Made by a program: the position numbers and the translations under genes. This document shows positions 27,044 through 36,353 of a stretch of 64,000 nucleotides of DNA, piece after piece (the first letter of the stretch is position 1; each line of letters starts with the position of its first letter). The notes under the pieces are model-generated. The model ran no database searches, had not been told where the DNA came from, and worked only from the letters and a program-made list of their open reading frames with translations. Source of the DNA: Christiangramia crocea. Lineage in GTDB: Bacteria; Bacteroidota; Bacteroidia; Flavobacteriales; Flavobacteriaceae. The stretch spans positions 61,217 to 125,216 of the forward strand of contig NZ_JAJSON010000012.1 in the NCBI RefSeq assembly GCF_022410465.1. The letters are read 5' to 3'.

Positions 27044-27063
27044 CACCCTACAAATAAAATGCA

Positions 27064-28260
27064 ATGCCTAAAATTTCAAATAAGGGGCGGGAAATGCCCG
27101 AATCACCAATAAGAAAACTTGTTCCTTTTGCCGAAGCTGCTGTAAAAAAAGGACGAAAAATATATCAGTTGAATATAGGTCAGCCGGATATTAAGACTCC
27201 TAAAAGTGCCTTGGATGCGGTAAAAAATCATAATATAGAGGTTCTTTCATATAGTCATTCCGCAGGATTTGATACCTATCGGGAAAAACTTGCCGGTTAT
27301 TACCAAAAAACCGCCCTCCCGGTAGAGAAAGAAGATATTATCATTACCACTGGCGGGTCCGAAGCCTTGCTTTTTGCAATGGGAAGCATTACAGATCCGG
27401 GAGATGAAGTGATTATCCCTGAGCCTTTCTACGCCAATTACAATGGTTTTGCCACAGCCTCAGGCGTGAAGATAAAGCCTATCCGGGCAAGTATAGAAGA
27501 CAGTTTCGCACTTCCACCAATATCTGAATTCGAAAAACTGATCACTGAAAAAACAAAGGCGATCTTAATTTGCAACCCGGGCAATCCCACCGGTTATTTA
27601 TATACCCTGGAAGAAGTTAAACAACTGGCAGACCTCGCATTAAAGCATGATATTTTTATAGTGTCAGATGAAGTTTACAGGGAATTTGCTTACGAAGGAG
27701 CCCAACATCACTCTATTATGAGCCTTCCTGAACTGGCAGAGAATGCTATTATGGTTGATTCCGTATCCAAACGTTACAGTATGTGTGGTGCAAGAATAGG
27801 CTGTCTGGTATCGAAGAATAAAGAAGTGATGTCTACAGCCATGAAATTTGCCCAGGCAAGGCTTAGTCCTCCAACTTTTGCGCAAATAGCCAGTGAAGCC
27901 GCTCTTGACACTCCTCAGGAATATTTTGATGAAGTTATAGAACAATACACCTTTAGAAGGAATTTACTGGTTGAAGGACTTGAAAAAATAGAAGGGGTTC
28001 GTGTAGCCAAACCTAATGGAGCATTTTATTGTATTGCAGAGCTCCCAGTTGAAGATACCGATGATTTTGCCCGTTGGCTTCTTGAAAGTTTCGAAGATAA
28101 TAACGAAACTGTAATGGTAGCCCCGGCAGCAGGTTTCTATTCCACTCCAGATACAGGAAAAAATCAGGTGAGAATAGCTTATGTCCTGAAAAAGGAAGAC
28201 CTGGAACGTTCAATCAGTATTCTTGAAAAAGCCCTGAAGGAATATAAGTTGCAGAATTAA
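27064..28260 (+). CDS. PLP-dependent class I/II aminotransferase (AspC-like)
   Basis: 398 residues, fold type I. IYQLNIGQPDIKTP near 33-46, TTGGSEALLFA near 95-105, NPGNPTG (171-177), SDEVYREFAY, and the PLP Lys236 in VDSVSKRYSMCGARIG; the substrate-carboxylate Arg is in NQVRIAY near the C-terminus. It is most like aspartate/aromatic aminotransferases, but the exact amino acid is not readable. Its stop codon shares a base with the murB start. Confidence 0.9.
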   Translation: MPKISNKGREMPESPIRKLVPFAEAAVKKGRKIYQLNIGQPDIKTPKSALDAVKNHNIEVLSYSHSAGFDTYREKLAGYYQKTALPVEKEDIIITTGGSEALLFAMGSITDPGDEVIIPEPFYANYNGFATASGVKIKPIRASIEDSFALPPISEFEKLITEKTKAILICNPGNPTGYLYTLEEVKQLADLALKHDIFIVSDEVYREFAYEGAQHHSIMSLPELAENAIMVDSVSKRYSMCGARIGCLVSKNKEVMSTAMKFAQARLSPPTFAQIASEAALDTPQEYFDEVIEQYTFRRNLLVEGLEKIEGVRVAKPNGAFYCIAELPVEDTDDFARWLLESFEDNNETVMVAPAAGFYSTPDTGKNQVRIAYVLKKEDLERSISILEKALKEYKLQN

Positions 28261-29273
28261 TGCAAATACTGCGAAACTTTTCTCTTAAAAATCACAACAG
28301 CTTTGGCATTGATGTTAGAGCCAACCGATTTATTTCTGTTGAGAACACTGATGACCTGAGGACTATTCTTCGCAAAACATACGCCTCTGAAGTATTCATT
28401 TTAGGAGGAGGAAGCAATATGCTCTTAACGGGAGATATTAAGAAAACCGTTATACATATCGGAATTAAGGGAAAAGAGATCATTTCCGAAACTGAAGACC
28501 AGGTACTGATAAGGGCTGCCGGCGGCGAAAACTGGCATGAATTCGTGTTATGGTCGCTGGAACAGAATTATGGCGGACTTGAAAATCTATCCCTAATCCC
28601 TGGAAATGTGGGTACAGCGCCTATTCAAAATATCGGGGCTTATGGTGTTGAGTTAAAAGACAGTTTTGTGAGTTGCCATGCAATGAATATCCAGACGCTT
28701 GAAGAGCGTGAATTCAGCCTGGAAGACTGTGAATTTGAGTACAGGAATTCTGTTTTTAAAAATCAGTTGAAAGGACAGTATATAATTACCTCTGTTAATT
28801 TCAGACTTACAAAAAAGGATCATTCCCTGCACACCGATTACGGTTCAATAAAAGCTGAGCTGGAAAGTAGCGGAATAGATTCGCCTACTATCAGGGATAT
28901 TTCAAACGCTGTAATAAGCATAAGGCAATCAAAACTACCCGATCCGGCGAGACTTGGGAATAGTGGCAGTTTCTTTAAAAACCCGGTCATTCCGGTTAAA
29001 CAGTTTGAAAAACTACAAGAAAAGTTCCCTGGCGTACCATCCTATCATGTTTCTGATGAGGCTATAAAAGTACCCGCAGGCTGGCTGATAGATAAAGCTG
29101 GTTTTAAGGGTTATCGGGAAGGCGATGCCGGAGTGCATAGCAACCAGGCATTAGTACTGGTGAATTATGGGGAAGCCACTGGCCAGGAAATACTCGCCCT
29201 TTCTGAAAAGATCCAAAGGGAAATCAAAAAGAAATTCGGCGTTCAACTGGAGCCGGAAGTGAATATTATCTAA
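28260..29273 (+). CDS. murB: UDP-N-acetylenolpyruvoylglucosamine reductase
   Basis: FAD enzyme making UDP-MurNAc, the second committed step of peptidoglycan synthesis. 337 residues, type I (with the Tyr loop). VFILGGGSNMLL binds FAD, SLIPGNVGTAPIQNIGAYGVE is the signature, NSGSFFKNP holds the proton-donating Ser, and LEPEVNII the terminal catalytic Glu. Its ATG overlaps the preceding gene's TAA by one base, so translation is coupled. Confidence 0.96.
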   Translation: MQILRNFSLKNHNSFGIDVRANRFISVENTDDLRTILRKTYASEVFILGGGSNMLLTGDIKKTVIHIGIKGKEIISETEDQVLIRAAGGENWHEFVLWSLEQNYGGLENLSLIPGNVGTAPIQNIGAYGVELKDSFVSCHAMNIQTLEEREFSLEDCEFEYRNSVFKNQLKGQYIITSVNFRLTKKDHSLHTDYGSIKAELESSGIDSPTIRDISNAVISIRQSKLPDPARLGNSGSFFKNPVIPVKQFEKLQEKFPGVPSYHVSDEAIKVPAGWLIDKAGFKGYREGDAGVHSNQALVLVNYGEATGQEILALSEKIQREIKKKFGVQLEPEVNII

Positions 29274-29274
29274 A

Positions 29275-29310
29275 GAAACAGGGAACTACTCGATTGCAGC
29301 CCCCTGTTTC
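29275..29310. terminator. hairpin after murB
   Basis: GAAACAGGG (29275-29283) pairs with CCCTGTTTC (29302-29310), loop of 18 nt, no T-tract. It lies between convergent genes, so it may terminate weakly or protect 3' ends. Confidence 0.45.
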
Positions 29311-29328
29311 ACCGTGGATAAAGCCTTT

Positions 29329-29946
29329 TTATGCCTTCTTCATTACAACGGCATCAATGATATGTACAATTCCGTTAGAAGCGTCAACATCGGCCTGAAC
29401 GATCTTGGCTTTATTACCAGCTTCATCGGTTATAATAAGGCTTTCCCCTTCCAGAGTAAATCTCAATTCTCCTCCTTCAAGAGTGGTAATGGTATATTCG
29501 CCTTCATTATCATTGACCATTTCCACCAGCTCCTGAGAAGTAATTTCATCCTCAACCACATGGTATTCTAAAAAATTACTCAAATCCTCCTGATTCTCTT
29601 CTTTCATAAGATTATCAAGAGTTGCCTTATCAACTTTTTCGAAGGCCGCATTATTCGGTGCAAAAACAGTATATGGCCCTTCACTTACAGTTAGGAGGTC
29701 TGCCATTTCCGCCGTTTGCAAGGCACTTACCAAAGTACTAAGGGTATCGGTTTCCATTGCTTTTGCGGCAATGCTATTGGATTCCATATCCATTCTTTCT
29801 ATCTCGGCATTCATTTCGGCTTCTCTCTCGGCCTCCATTTGCTCCATACGTTCATTATCTTCCTGCTCCTTCTTCTTATTATCTTCACAGGAAGTGAAGA
29901 CCATTGCCGAAATGGCAAAAAGAATAAATAAAATTTTTATTTTCAT
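29329..29946 (-). CDS. fasciclin-domain lipoprotein
   Basis: 205 residues from MKIKILFILFAISAMVFTSC, a lipoprotein signal with Cys20. A Glu/Met/Asp-rich spacer (about 22-65) is followed by one fasciclin (FAS1) domain: TLVSALQTAEMADLL, YTVFAPNNAAFEKVD, FLEYHVVEDEI and NGIVHIIDAVV are the canonical H1, H2 and YH blocks. FAS1 domains mediate adhesion at the surface. The frame runs 21 codons upstream but the signal peptide fixes the start. Confidence 0.9.
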   Translation of the reverse strand: MKIKILFILFAISAMVFTSCEDNKKKEQEDNERMEQMEAEREAEMNAEIERMDMESNSIAAKAMETDTLSTLVSALQTAEMADLLTVSEGPYTVFAPNNAAFEKVDKATLDNLMKEENQEDLSNFLEYHVVEDEITSQELVEMVNDNEGEYTITTLEGGELRFTLEGESLIITDEAGNKAKIVQADVDASNGIVHIIDAVVMKKA

Positions 29947-30114
29947 AATCGAAGCTTTTTTTGAATTAACAGCGCAAGATATTGTGTAAAAGATATATAC
30001 ATAATCCATTTCGATTAAATTTTAGTTAAATAGTGTAAAGATTATACTAATGCATCCTCCTATTTTCACAGGCTTTTTTTTATTGTTATTTTTGCACCAG
30101 AATCATGAAGCCAT

Positions 30115-30321
30115 ATGAAATTATTAATTATAAGTATCATTTTACTCGCCCTGGCTTTTGCAGGCATTGCAATAAAAATTTGGGGTAAAAAAGACGGGAA
30201 ATTTGCCGGTACCTGTGCCAGCCAGAATCCCTATTTGAATAAAGCTGGCGAACCATGCAGTTTCTGTGGGAAAATGCCAGATGAAATAGAAAATTGTTCT
30301 GAAACCCCTAAGACCAAATAG
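30115..30321 (+). CDS. small membrane protein with a C-terminal Cys motif
   Basis: 68 residues: one membrane helix (about 3-22), then GTCASQNPYLNKAGEPCSFCG with Cys34, Cys48, Cys51 and a further Cys61. The CxxC plus outlying Cys could bind zinc or an Fe-S centre or form disulfides. Similar small proteins next to glycosyltransferases are annotated only as membrane or secreted proteins in flavobacteria (recall). It is 5 bp upstream of the glycosyltransferase, so probably co-expressed. Confidence 0.75.
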   Translation: MKLLIISIILLALAFAGIAIKIWGKKDGKFAGTCASQNPYLNKAGEPCSFCGKMPDEIENCSETPKTK

Positions 30322-30326
30322 GCTGA

Positions 30327-31430
30327 ATGGGAACATTATTACTGGGATTATTCATTTTTGTTGCCTTAGTTAATCTCCTCTATTTCTTCTCCTTTTTTTC
30401 TTTTGCTACTGCAGAAAGTAAAAATAAGTTACACCCTGAAGTTCCGGTTTCAGTAATAATCTGTGCTAAAAACGAAGCAGAAAATCTCGGAAACTTCCTG
30501 CCCTCCATACTCGAACAGGACTACCCACAGTTTGAAGTTATTGTTATTAACGATGCTTCTTCAGATAATACCCTGGAGATCATTGAGGAATTTCAGAAAA
30601 CCGATCCTCGTATAAAGATTGTAGATGTCCAGAACAATGAAGCCTTCTGGGCTAATAAGAAATATGCATTAACGCTAGGGATCAAAAAGGCCAAACATGA
30701 GCATTTGCTCTTTACTGATGCCGACTGTGCCCCGCAATCCAGGAACTGGATAAGGGAGATGTCAGCTAATTTCCAACCAGGAATTTCTATAGTTCTTGGT
30801 TACGGAGGATATTTCCATCATACCGGATCTTTATTGAATAAACTCATCAGGTTTGAGACATTGCTCACAGCTATCCAGTATTTTTCTTATGCCCGTCTGG
30901 GGTCTCCTTACATGGGAGTTGGCCGGAACCTGGCATACACCTCTTCCCAGTTCTATGAATTAAAAGGTTTTGCAAACCACCTTCACCTAAGGTCTGGTGA
31001 TGACGACCTTTTTGTGAATGAGGCATCCAATTCCAACAATACAGCCATATGTTTTAATGCAGACGCACTGACTCGAAGCATCCCTAAAACCAACTTTTCC
31101 GAATGGTTTAATCAGAAAAAAAGACATGTAGCTGTAGCGAAACACTATAAGGCAAAACATAAGTTTTTACTCGGTGCTTTTTACATTTTCAGATTTATTT
31201 TCTGGATACTGCTGGCATTGCTTCTGGTTTTGCAGATATATCCGGAAATCGTACTTGGAGTATTAGGTTTTAAGCTGATAATTGAAGCTTTTGTTTATTT
31301 CAAATCAGCCAAAAAACTGAATGAGACCGATGTTGTTTGGTTCTTTCCGTTTTTCGATCTTTTTTTAATCTTCCTGCAAATGGCTATCTTTATATCTAAC
31401 CTCATTTCAAAACCAAGACATTGGAAATAA
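30327..31430 (+). CDS. family 2 glycosyltransferase, membrane-bound
   Basis: 367 residues. One N-terminal membrane segment (about 3-25), GT-A catalytic domain with VSVIICAKNEAENLGNFLPS, VIVINDASSDNTLEI and the DxD-like FTDADCAPQS, then ELKGFANHLHLRSGDDDLFV, and two or three C-terminal membrane helices (from about 280). This layout suits transfer of sugars to a lipid at the inner membrane. The acceptor is unknown. The sigma-factor gene overlaps its 3' end by 10 bp. Confidence 0.88.
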   Translation: MGTLLLGLFIFVALVNLLYFFSFFSFATAESKNKLHPEVPVSVIICAKNEAENLGNFLPSILEQDYPQFEVIVINDASSDNTLEIIEEFQKTDPRIKIVDVQNNEAFWANKKYALTLGIKKAKHEHLLFTDADCAPQSRNWIREMSANFQPGISIVLGYGGYFHHTGSLLNKLIRFETLLTAIQYFSYARLGSPYMGVGRNLAYTSSQFYELKGFANHLHLRSGDDDLFVNEASNSNNTAICFNADALTRSIPKTNFSEWFNQKKRHVAVAKHYKAKHKFLLGAFYIFRFIFWILLALLLVLQIYPEIVLGVLGFKLIIEAFVYFKSAKKLNETDVVWFFPFFDLFLIFLQMAIFISNLISKPRHWK

Positions 31431-31990
31431 ACCCGGACGAACTCCTGGAAAAGATCACGGAGGCCAAAAAGGGAAACCAATCGGCCTTTAATTATCTTTT
31501 AGACAGATACTGGAACGATGTATATGGTTTTCAATTAAAGAAGACCAAAAACGAATATGAGGCTGAAGACATTACCATTCAGACGTTTTCCAAGGCTTTC
31601 AATAAGATAGACAGCTTTGATGAGAATTATTCCTTTACTACCTGGCTAATAGCCATTTCAAAGAATATCCATATAGACCAGATACGTAAGAAAAATTCTT
31701 CTATAAGTTCAAAGACCAGTGTTCAGGATGAGAACAGGGTCTATGAAATTGCAGATGAAACTCCAAGCATTGAAGACAAACTCATCAAGGAGCAACATCT
31801 GGAGCAGTTGCTTGCCGATATCAAACAGCTGAAACCCCATTACCAGGAAGTAATCAATCTTCGATTTTTTCAGGAAAAAAGTTACAAAGAGATCGCCAAT
31901 AGTCTTGATGAACCCATGAATAACGTGAAGGTAAAACTACTGCGGGCCAAGAAGCTTTTGGCTGAAATTATTGAAGCCAGAAAAAGCTGA
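31421..31990 (+). CDS. ECF-type RNA polymerase sigma factor
   Basis: 189 residues with region 2 (FNYLLDRYWNDVYGFQLKK, EAEDITIQTFSKAFNKID, FTTWLIAISKNIHIDQIRK) and region 4 (LKPHYQEVINLRFFQEKSYK, EIANSLDEPMNNVKVKLLRA, an HTH). The best start is a TTG at 31421, inside the end of the glycosyltransferase gene. No anti-sigma factor gene is adjacent; the next gene is lipA. It may direct an envelope-stress regulon, but nothing here shows the signal. Confidence 0.88.
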   Translation: MEINPDELLEKITEAKKGNQSAFNYLLDRYWNDVYGFQLKKTKNEYEAEDITIQTFSKAFNKIDSFDENYSFTTWLIAISKNIHIDQIRKKNSSISSKTSVQDENRVYEIADETPSIEDKLIKEQHLEQLLADIKQLKPHYQEVINLRFFQEKSYKEIANSLDEPMNNVKVKLLRAKKLLAEIIEARKS

Positions 31991-32042
31991 GTAAGGAATA
32001 AAAAGCAGTCGAGTCTAATTTATGCAGTTCAGCTTATTATTG

Positions 32043-32050
32043 TATCTTTG
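32043..32050 (+). promoter_or_regulatory. possible -7 element of lipA
   Basis: TATCTTTG fits TAnnTTTG, 17 bp before the lipA ATG, in the 77-bp gap after the sigma-factor gene. No clear -33. Confidence 0.35.
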
Positions 32051-32067
32051 AACCACAGATTTTTGCT

Positions 32068-32949
32068 ATGAATACAGACGTTGCAACCGTAGAATCAAAA
32101 ACCGAAAGAAAGCCAAAACCTAAATGGCTTCGTGTAAAACTTCCTACCGGAAAAAAATATACCGAACTAAGGAATCTTGTAGATAAATATGACCTGCATA
32201 CTATCTGCACTTCCGGGAGTTGCCCGAATATGGGGGAATGCTGGAGTGAAGGTACGGCCACATTCATGATACTTGGGAATATTTGTACCCGCTCCTGTGG
32301 TTTCTGTGGTGTAAAAACCGGGAGACCCGAGACAGTAGATTGGGATGAGCCTGAAAAAGTGGCAAGGTCCATTAAACTAATGAAGATTAAGCACGCGGTT
32401 GTTACAAGTGTTGACAGAGATGACCTTAAAGATATGGGGTCCATCATCTGGGCTGAAACCGTTAAGGCCATAAGGAGAATGAATCCCGACACTACCCTGG
32501 AAACACTCATACCCGACTTTCAGGGAAATGAAACAAATATAGATCGTATCGTGGAGGTAATGCCAGAAGTGGTTTCACATAATATGGAAACCGTAAGAAG
32601 GCTTACCCGGGAAGTAAGGATACAGGCAAAATATGAAAGAAGCCTTGCTGTTCTCAAATACCTGAAGGATAGCGGTATAAAGAGAACAAAATCAGGGATC
32701 ATGCTGGGTCTCGGCGAACAGGAAGAAGAGGTAATTCAAACCTTACACGATCTGAAAGAAGCCGGAGTTGATGTAGTAACTATTGGCCAGTATTTACAAC
32801 CAAGTAAGAAACACCTGCCGGTAAAGCAGTTCGTCACACCAGACCAGTTTAAAAAATATGAGGAGATCGGGCTGGACCTCGGTTTCAGACATGTAGAAAG
32901 CAGTGCACTGGTGAGATCTTCTTACAAAGCTCAAAAACATATTAACTAG
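32068..32949 (+). CDS. lipA: lipoyl synthase
   Basis: Radical SAM enzyme inserting two sulfurs into octanoyl-proteins. 293 residues. The auxiliary cluster is bound by Cys47, Cys52 and Cys58 (ICTSGSCPNMGECW); the radical SAM cluster by Cys73, Cys77 and Cys80 (CTRSCGFC). The C-terminal SSALVRSSYKA supplies the Ser ligand of the auxiliary cluster. It stands 7 bp before the GAPDH gene. Confidence 0.96.
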   Translation: MNTDVATVESKTERKPKPKWLRVKLPTGKKYTELRNLVDKYDLHTICTSGSCPNMGECWSEGTATFMILGNICTRSCGFCGVKTGRPETVDWDEPEKVARSIKLMKIKHAVVTSVDRDDLKDMGSIIWAETVKAIRRMNPDTTLETLIPDFQGNETNIDRIVEVMPEVVSHNMETVRRLTREVRIQAKYERSLAVLKYLKDSGIKRTKSGIMLGLGEQEEEVIQTLHDLKEAGVDVVTIGQYLQPSKKHLPVKQFVTPDQFKKYEEIGLDLGFRHVESSALVRSSYKAQKHIN

Positions 32950-32956
32950 TCTGCAA

Positions 32957-33964
32957 ATGGCCGCAACTGTTAATATTGCCATTAATGGTTTTGGCAGAAT
33001 TGGAAGAAACCTCTTTCGCATTTTATTAAACCATCCTTCTATAAAGGTGGTGGCTATAAACGACATCCACGATTCCGGAAGTCTGGCCCACCTATTGAAA
33101 TATGACAGCGTTCATCGAACTTTGAAGGCCGAGGTTTCATCTAACAAATCAGGAATCATCGTAAATGGAAATCTTATCCCCTTACTGAATTTTAAGAATC
33201 CGGCAGATATTCCATGGAACAACTATGAGGTAGATTATGTTGTGGAATGCTCAGGACAGTTCAAAACCCAGGATTCTGTGGAACCACACTTAAAACCAGG
33301 GGTTAAAAAAGTGATTCTCTCGGTTCCACCCCAGGACGATAATATCAGAATGGTAGTTTTAGGTGTTAATGAGCAAATTTTAGACGGTACCGAGAAAATA
33401 ATCTCAAATGCTTCCTGCACCACTAACAATGCAGCGCCCATGCTGAAAGTGATCAATGATAATCTTAAAGTAACACAGGCTTATATTACAACGGTTCACT
33501 CCTATACTTCAGATCAAAGTCTTCATGACAAACCACATAAGGATTTGAGAAGAAGCCGCGCTGCGGCACAGTCCATTATCCCCACAACCACTGGAGCCGC
33601 AAAGGCCCTGACAAGAATTTTCCCCGACCTAAGCAGTGTTATAGGTGGCTGCGGAATTCGCGTACCCGTTCCAAATGGTTCCTTAACCGATATGACTCTA
33701 AATGTTGAAAAAGAGACCAGTATCACAGAAGTGAATAATTTATTTAAAGAAGCTGCTCAAAATTCAATGAAAGGAATTATCCAGTATACAGACGATCCCA
33801 TTGTAAGCGTAGATATACTTGACAGCCCGTACAGTTGCATATTCGACGCGCAAATGACTTCCGTAATTGACGGAAAGCTTATAAAATTGATAGGATGGTA
33901 TGACAATGAAATTGGATATTCTAATCGTCTTATCGATTTAATTTCACTCATTAGCGATAAATAG
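32957..33964 (+). CDS. gapA: type I glyceraldehyde-3-phosphate dehydrogenase
   Basis: 335 residues. NAD-binding NGFGRIGRNLFR (10-21); catalytic Cys154 in SNASCTTNNAAP (the second Cys common in this motif is Asn here, which does not affect catalysis); base His in TTVHSYTSDQ; TTGAAKAL and the C-terminal WYDNEIGYSNRL. It catalyses the reversible oxidation in glycolysis/gluconeogenesis. Flavobacteria often carry a second GAPDH, so this copy may favour one direction; the sequence does not tell. Confidence 0.95.
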   Translation: MAATVNIAINGFGRIGRNLFRILLNHPSIKVVAINDIHDSGSLAHLLKYDSVHRTLKAEVSSNKSGIIVNGNLIPLLNFKNPADIPWNNYEVDYVVECSGQFKTQDSVEPHLKPGVKKVILSVPPQDDNIRMVVLGVNEQILDGTEKIISNASCTTNNAAPMLKVINDNLKVTQAYITTVHSYTSDQSLHDKPHKDLRRSRAAAQSIIPTTTGAAKALTRIFPDLSSVIGGCGIRVPVPNGSLTDMTLNVEKETSITEVNNLFKEAAQNSMKGIIQYTDDPIVSVDILDSPYSCIFDAQMTSVIDGKLIKLIGWYDNEIGYSNRLIDLISLISDK

Positions 33965-34006
33965 CTATATTTAACCACATTAACAGCAGCTTGCTATTTT
34001 TCCCGA

Positions 34007-36235
34007 ATGAAGAACCTAAAGCTAACCTTTTTATTACTTTGTTGTTTTCTAACCTTGAGTTTTCAGGACTCAAAGATAGATGAAGCTCGGCCCAGTCCAA
34101 ATGAGATAAAGCAACTTTTAACTCAGGCTGAAAATTCCATAGATATGATGGAATTTGATAAAGCCCAGGATCAGCTTAACAAGTCGTTAGAATTAGCGAA
34201 ACGCATAGACCACAAGAGATATATCGCTCTTTCAAGCAGTATTCTAGCGCGGATGTATCACGTTAGGCATGAATATGATAAAGGTGTAACCCAACTTCAA
34301 AGGGCTATAAACATACAGCGCGAAATAGATGATGAAGCCGGCCTCGCCTATTCCTATATACTTTATGGAAAATTATTCCAGTCGAAAGGCGAATATGATC
34401 GAGCCATCAAATATTTTAATCTGGCTCAGGACTATTATGAAAAGGAACAAAACCAGGAACAACTGGGAATTATATCCCTTAATAAAGCTATAGTTTACTT
34501 ATATGATAAAAGTAAAAGAGACCAGGCTTTAGCTTTATTAAACAACACTGAAATATATCTAAAGGACAGCAAAAATAATTACGAGCTTTCAAGACTTCAC
34601 TATTACAGGGCGAGGGCGGCCATACTTGCAAACGATTACGAAAAAGCCGAAAAAGCAGCACAGGGAGCTCTAAGTCTTGCACAATCTGGAAATTTCGTAG
34701 GAATGACCATGTACTCCTATGCAATCCTAAGCCAGATCGCAGAACTTCAGGACAGGCCGTCTAAGGCACTTGAACATTTAAAAAAGGCCAATGAAATCCA
34801 GGAAGCCGTTTTTGATATGAATAAAGAAGCTCTTTCCAGCGAAACATTTGAACGCCTGGGCATGGAATCTTTGAAGTCTACAGTAAATGAACTTACCCTG
34901 CAAAACGCCGAACAGGAAAGGACCTTAAAAGTTAACAAACTCACTACGATATTAAGTGTAGCCTTAATAACGATTCTGTCTCTTTTAACTCTATCCTTAT
35001 ATAAGAACAACAATTTAAGAGCAAGGGCTAATGAATTGCTTCAGAAGAAAAACTCTGAACTCACCCTGGCCAAAGAGAATGCTGAAAAAGCTTCCCTGGC
35101 AAAAGCGCAATTCCTATCTACGATCACTCATGAATTAAGGACACCTCTTTATGCAGTAACGGGTCTCACCCATCTGCTCCTGGAAGAAAGTCCTACTGAG
35201 AGCCAGAAGGAACATCTTAATTCCCTGAAATTTTCAGGCGAATATCTTTTATCTCTTATCAACAATATCTTAGACCTCAACAAACTGGAGGCCAATAAGG
35301 TCGAAATAGTTAAATCAGCCTTCAATCTTGAAAAGAGAATGTCTGATGTACTTATAGCCTTAAAGAATTCGGCAGACGAGAAGAAAACCAAGCTTCATTT
35401 CGATTTTGACAAAACCATTCCTAAGAAATTGATAGGTGATCCACTGAAGATCTCGCAGATCCTGATCAACCTTATAGGTAACTCGATTAAATTTACCGAA
35501 AACGGAGATATCTGGATCTCGGTTAAGAAAAACAGACAGCAAGACAAAAAAGTTTACCTTCAGTTTGAAATTCGTGACAACGGAGAAGGAATTGGCAAGG
35601 AGAAACAAAAAGCGATCTTTGAGAACTTCACCCAGGGATCTACACAGATCAACAGAAAGTTTGGTGGTACCGGTTTAGGCCTTTCCATTGTTAAAAACCT
35701 GCTGACCCTACTGAACAGTGAAATTAACCTGGATAGCGAATTAGGAAAAGGTTCCAAATTCAGCTTTGAACTGGAATTTGAAGCCCCTGAAGTAGAAGTT
35801 ACCGACACTCCAGTGGCTCCAAAAGTGGAAGAGAAACAATTATCCAACGAGATAATGGAAGACAAGCGAATCCTGGTGGTTGAAGACAATAAGATCAACC
35901 AGATGATTACACGCAAGATCCTTGAAAAGAACAAGGTGATTTGTGATGTCGCTGATAATGGAACTACCGCTATAGAAAAGGTTCAGAACAATCATTTTGA
36001 CCTTATTCTGATGGATATACACATGCCCGGAATTAGCGGGATTGAAGCTACAGTGGAGATAAGGAAGTTTAACCAGGACATCCCGATCATTGCCTTAACA
36101 GCAGTTACCCTTGATGATAATCTGGATGAATTCTACCTTAATGGTTTCAATGATATTATACCAAAACCTTATAAAACGGAAGAGTTCTTCCATAAGATAA
36201 ATAAATACTTAGCATCCAGAGAAACAACGGTTTAA
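34007..36235 (+). CDS. TPR-containing hybrid sensor histidine kinase
   Basis: 742 residues: signal peptide (1-20), tetratricopeptide repeats in the periplasm (about 35-275), a membrane helix (about 313-333), coiled coil, HisKA with His375 in TITHELRTPLYAVTG, HATPase (N-box IGNSIKFTENGD at 490, DNGEGIG at 524, GGTGLGLSIVKN at 553) and a receiver domain with Asp670 in LILMDIHMPG. The final regulator or phosphotransfer partner is not nearby. It starts 42 bp after gapA with no terminator seen between them, so co-transcription is possible. Confidence 0.93.
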   Translation: MKNLKLTFLLLCCFLTLSFQDSKIDEARPSPNEIKQLLTQAENSIDMMEFDKAQDQLNKSLELAKRIDHKRYIALSSSILARMYHVRHEYDKGVTQLQRAINIQREIDDEAGLAYSYILYGKLFQSKGEYDRAIKYFNLAQDYYEKEQNQEQLGIISLNKAIVYLYDKSKRDQALALLNNTEIYLKDSKNNYELSRLHYYRARAAILANDYEKAEKAAQGALSLAQSGNFVGMTMYSYAILSQIAELQDRPSKALEHLKKANEIQEAVFDMNKEALSSETFERLGMESLKSTVNELTLQNAEQERTLKVNKLTTILSVALITILSLLTLSLYKNNNLRARANELLQKKNSELTLAKENAEKASLAKAQFLSTITHELRTPLYAVTGLTHLLLEESPTESQKEHLNSLKFSGEYLLSLINNILDLNKLEANKVEIVKSAFNLEKRMSDVLIALKNSADEKKTKLHFDFDKTIPKKLIGDPLKISQILINLIGNSIKFTENGDIWISVKKNRQQDKKVYLQFEIRDNGEGIGKEKQKAIFENFTQGSTQINRKFGGTGLGLSIVKNLLTLLNSEINLDSELGKGSKFSFELEFEAPEVEVTDTPVAPKVEEKQLSNEIMEDKRILVVEDNKINQMITRKILEKNKVICDVADNGTTAIEKVQNNHFDLILMDIHMPGISGIEATVEIRKFNQDIPIIALTAVTLDDNLDEFYLNGFNDIIPKPYKTEEFFHKINKYLASRETTV

Positions 36236-36321
36236 CTTCTTTGGCACATGCTTTGTTTAAAGAATGGTTAGTAGAATTATATAGCGAAGAATTATCTTAT
36301 ATAGTTTGAATTAGCCAAAGT

Positions 36322-36353
36322 AAAATGAGGTGTTCCCCACACCTCATTTTTTA
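36322..36353. terminator. terminator between the hybrid kinase gene and lpxK
   Basis: AAAATGAGGTGT (36322-36333) pairs exactly with ACACCTCATTTT (36339-36350), loop TCCCC, followed by more T. The lpxK stop codon lies inside the right arm. Confidence 0.9.

Noticed and set aside
33410..33440. GAPDH motif SCTTNN lacking the second Cys, considered as inactivation
   Set aside because: The catalytic Cys154 and the base His are intact; the second Cys is not essential and varies.
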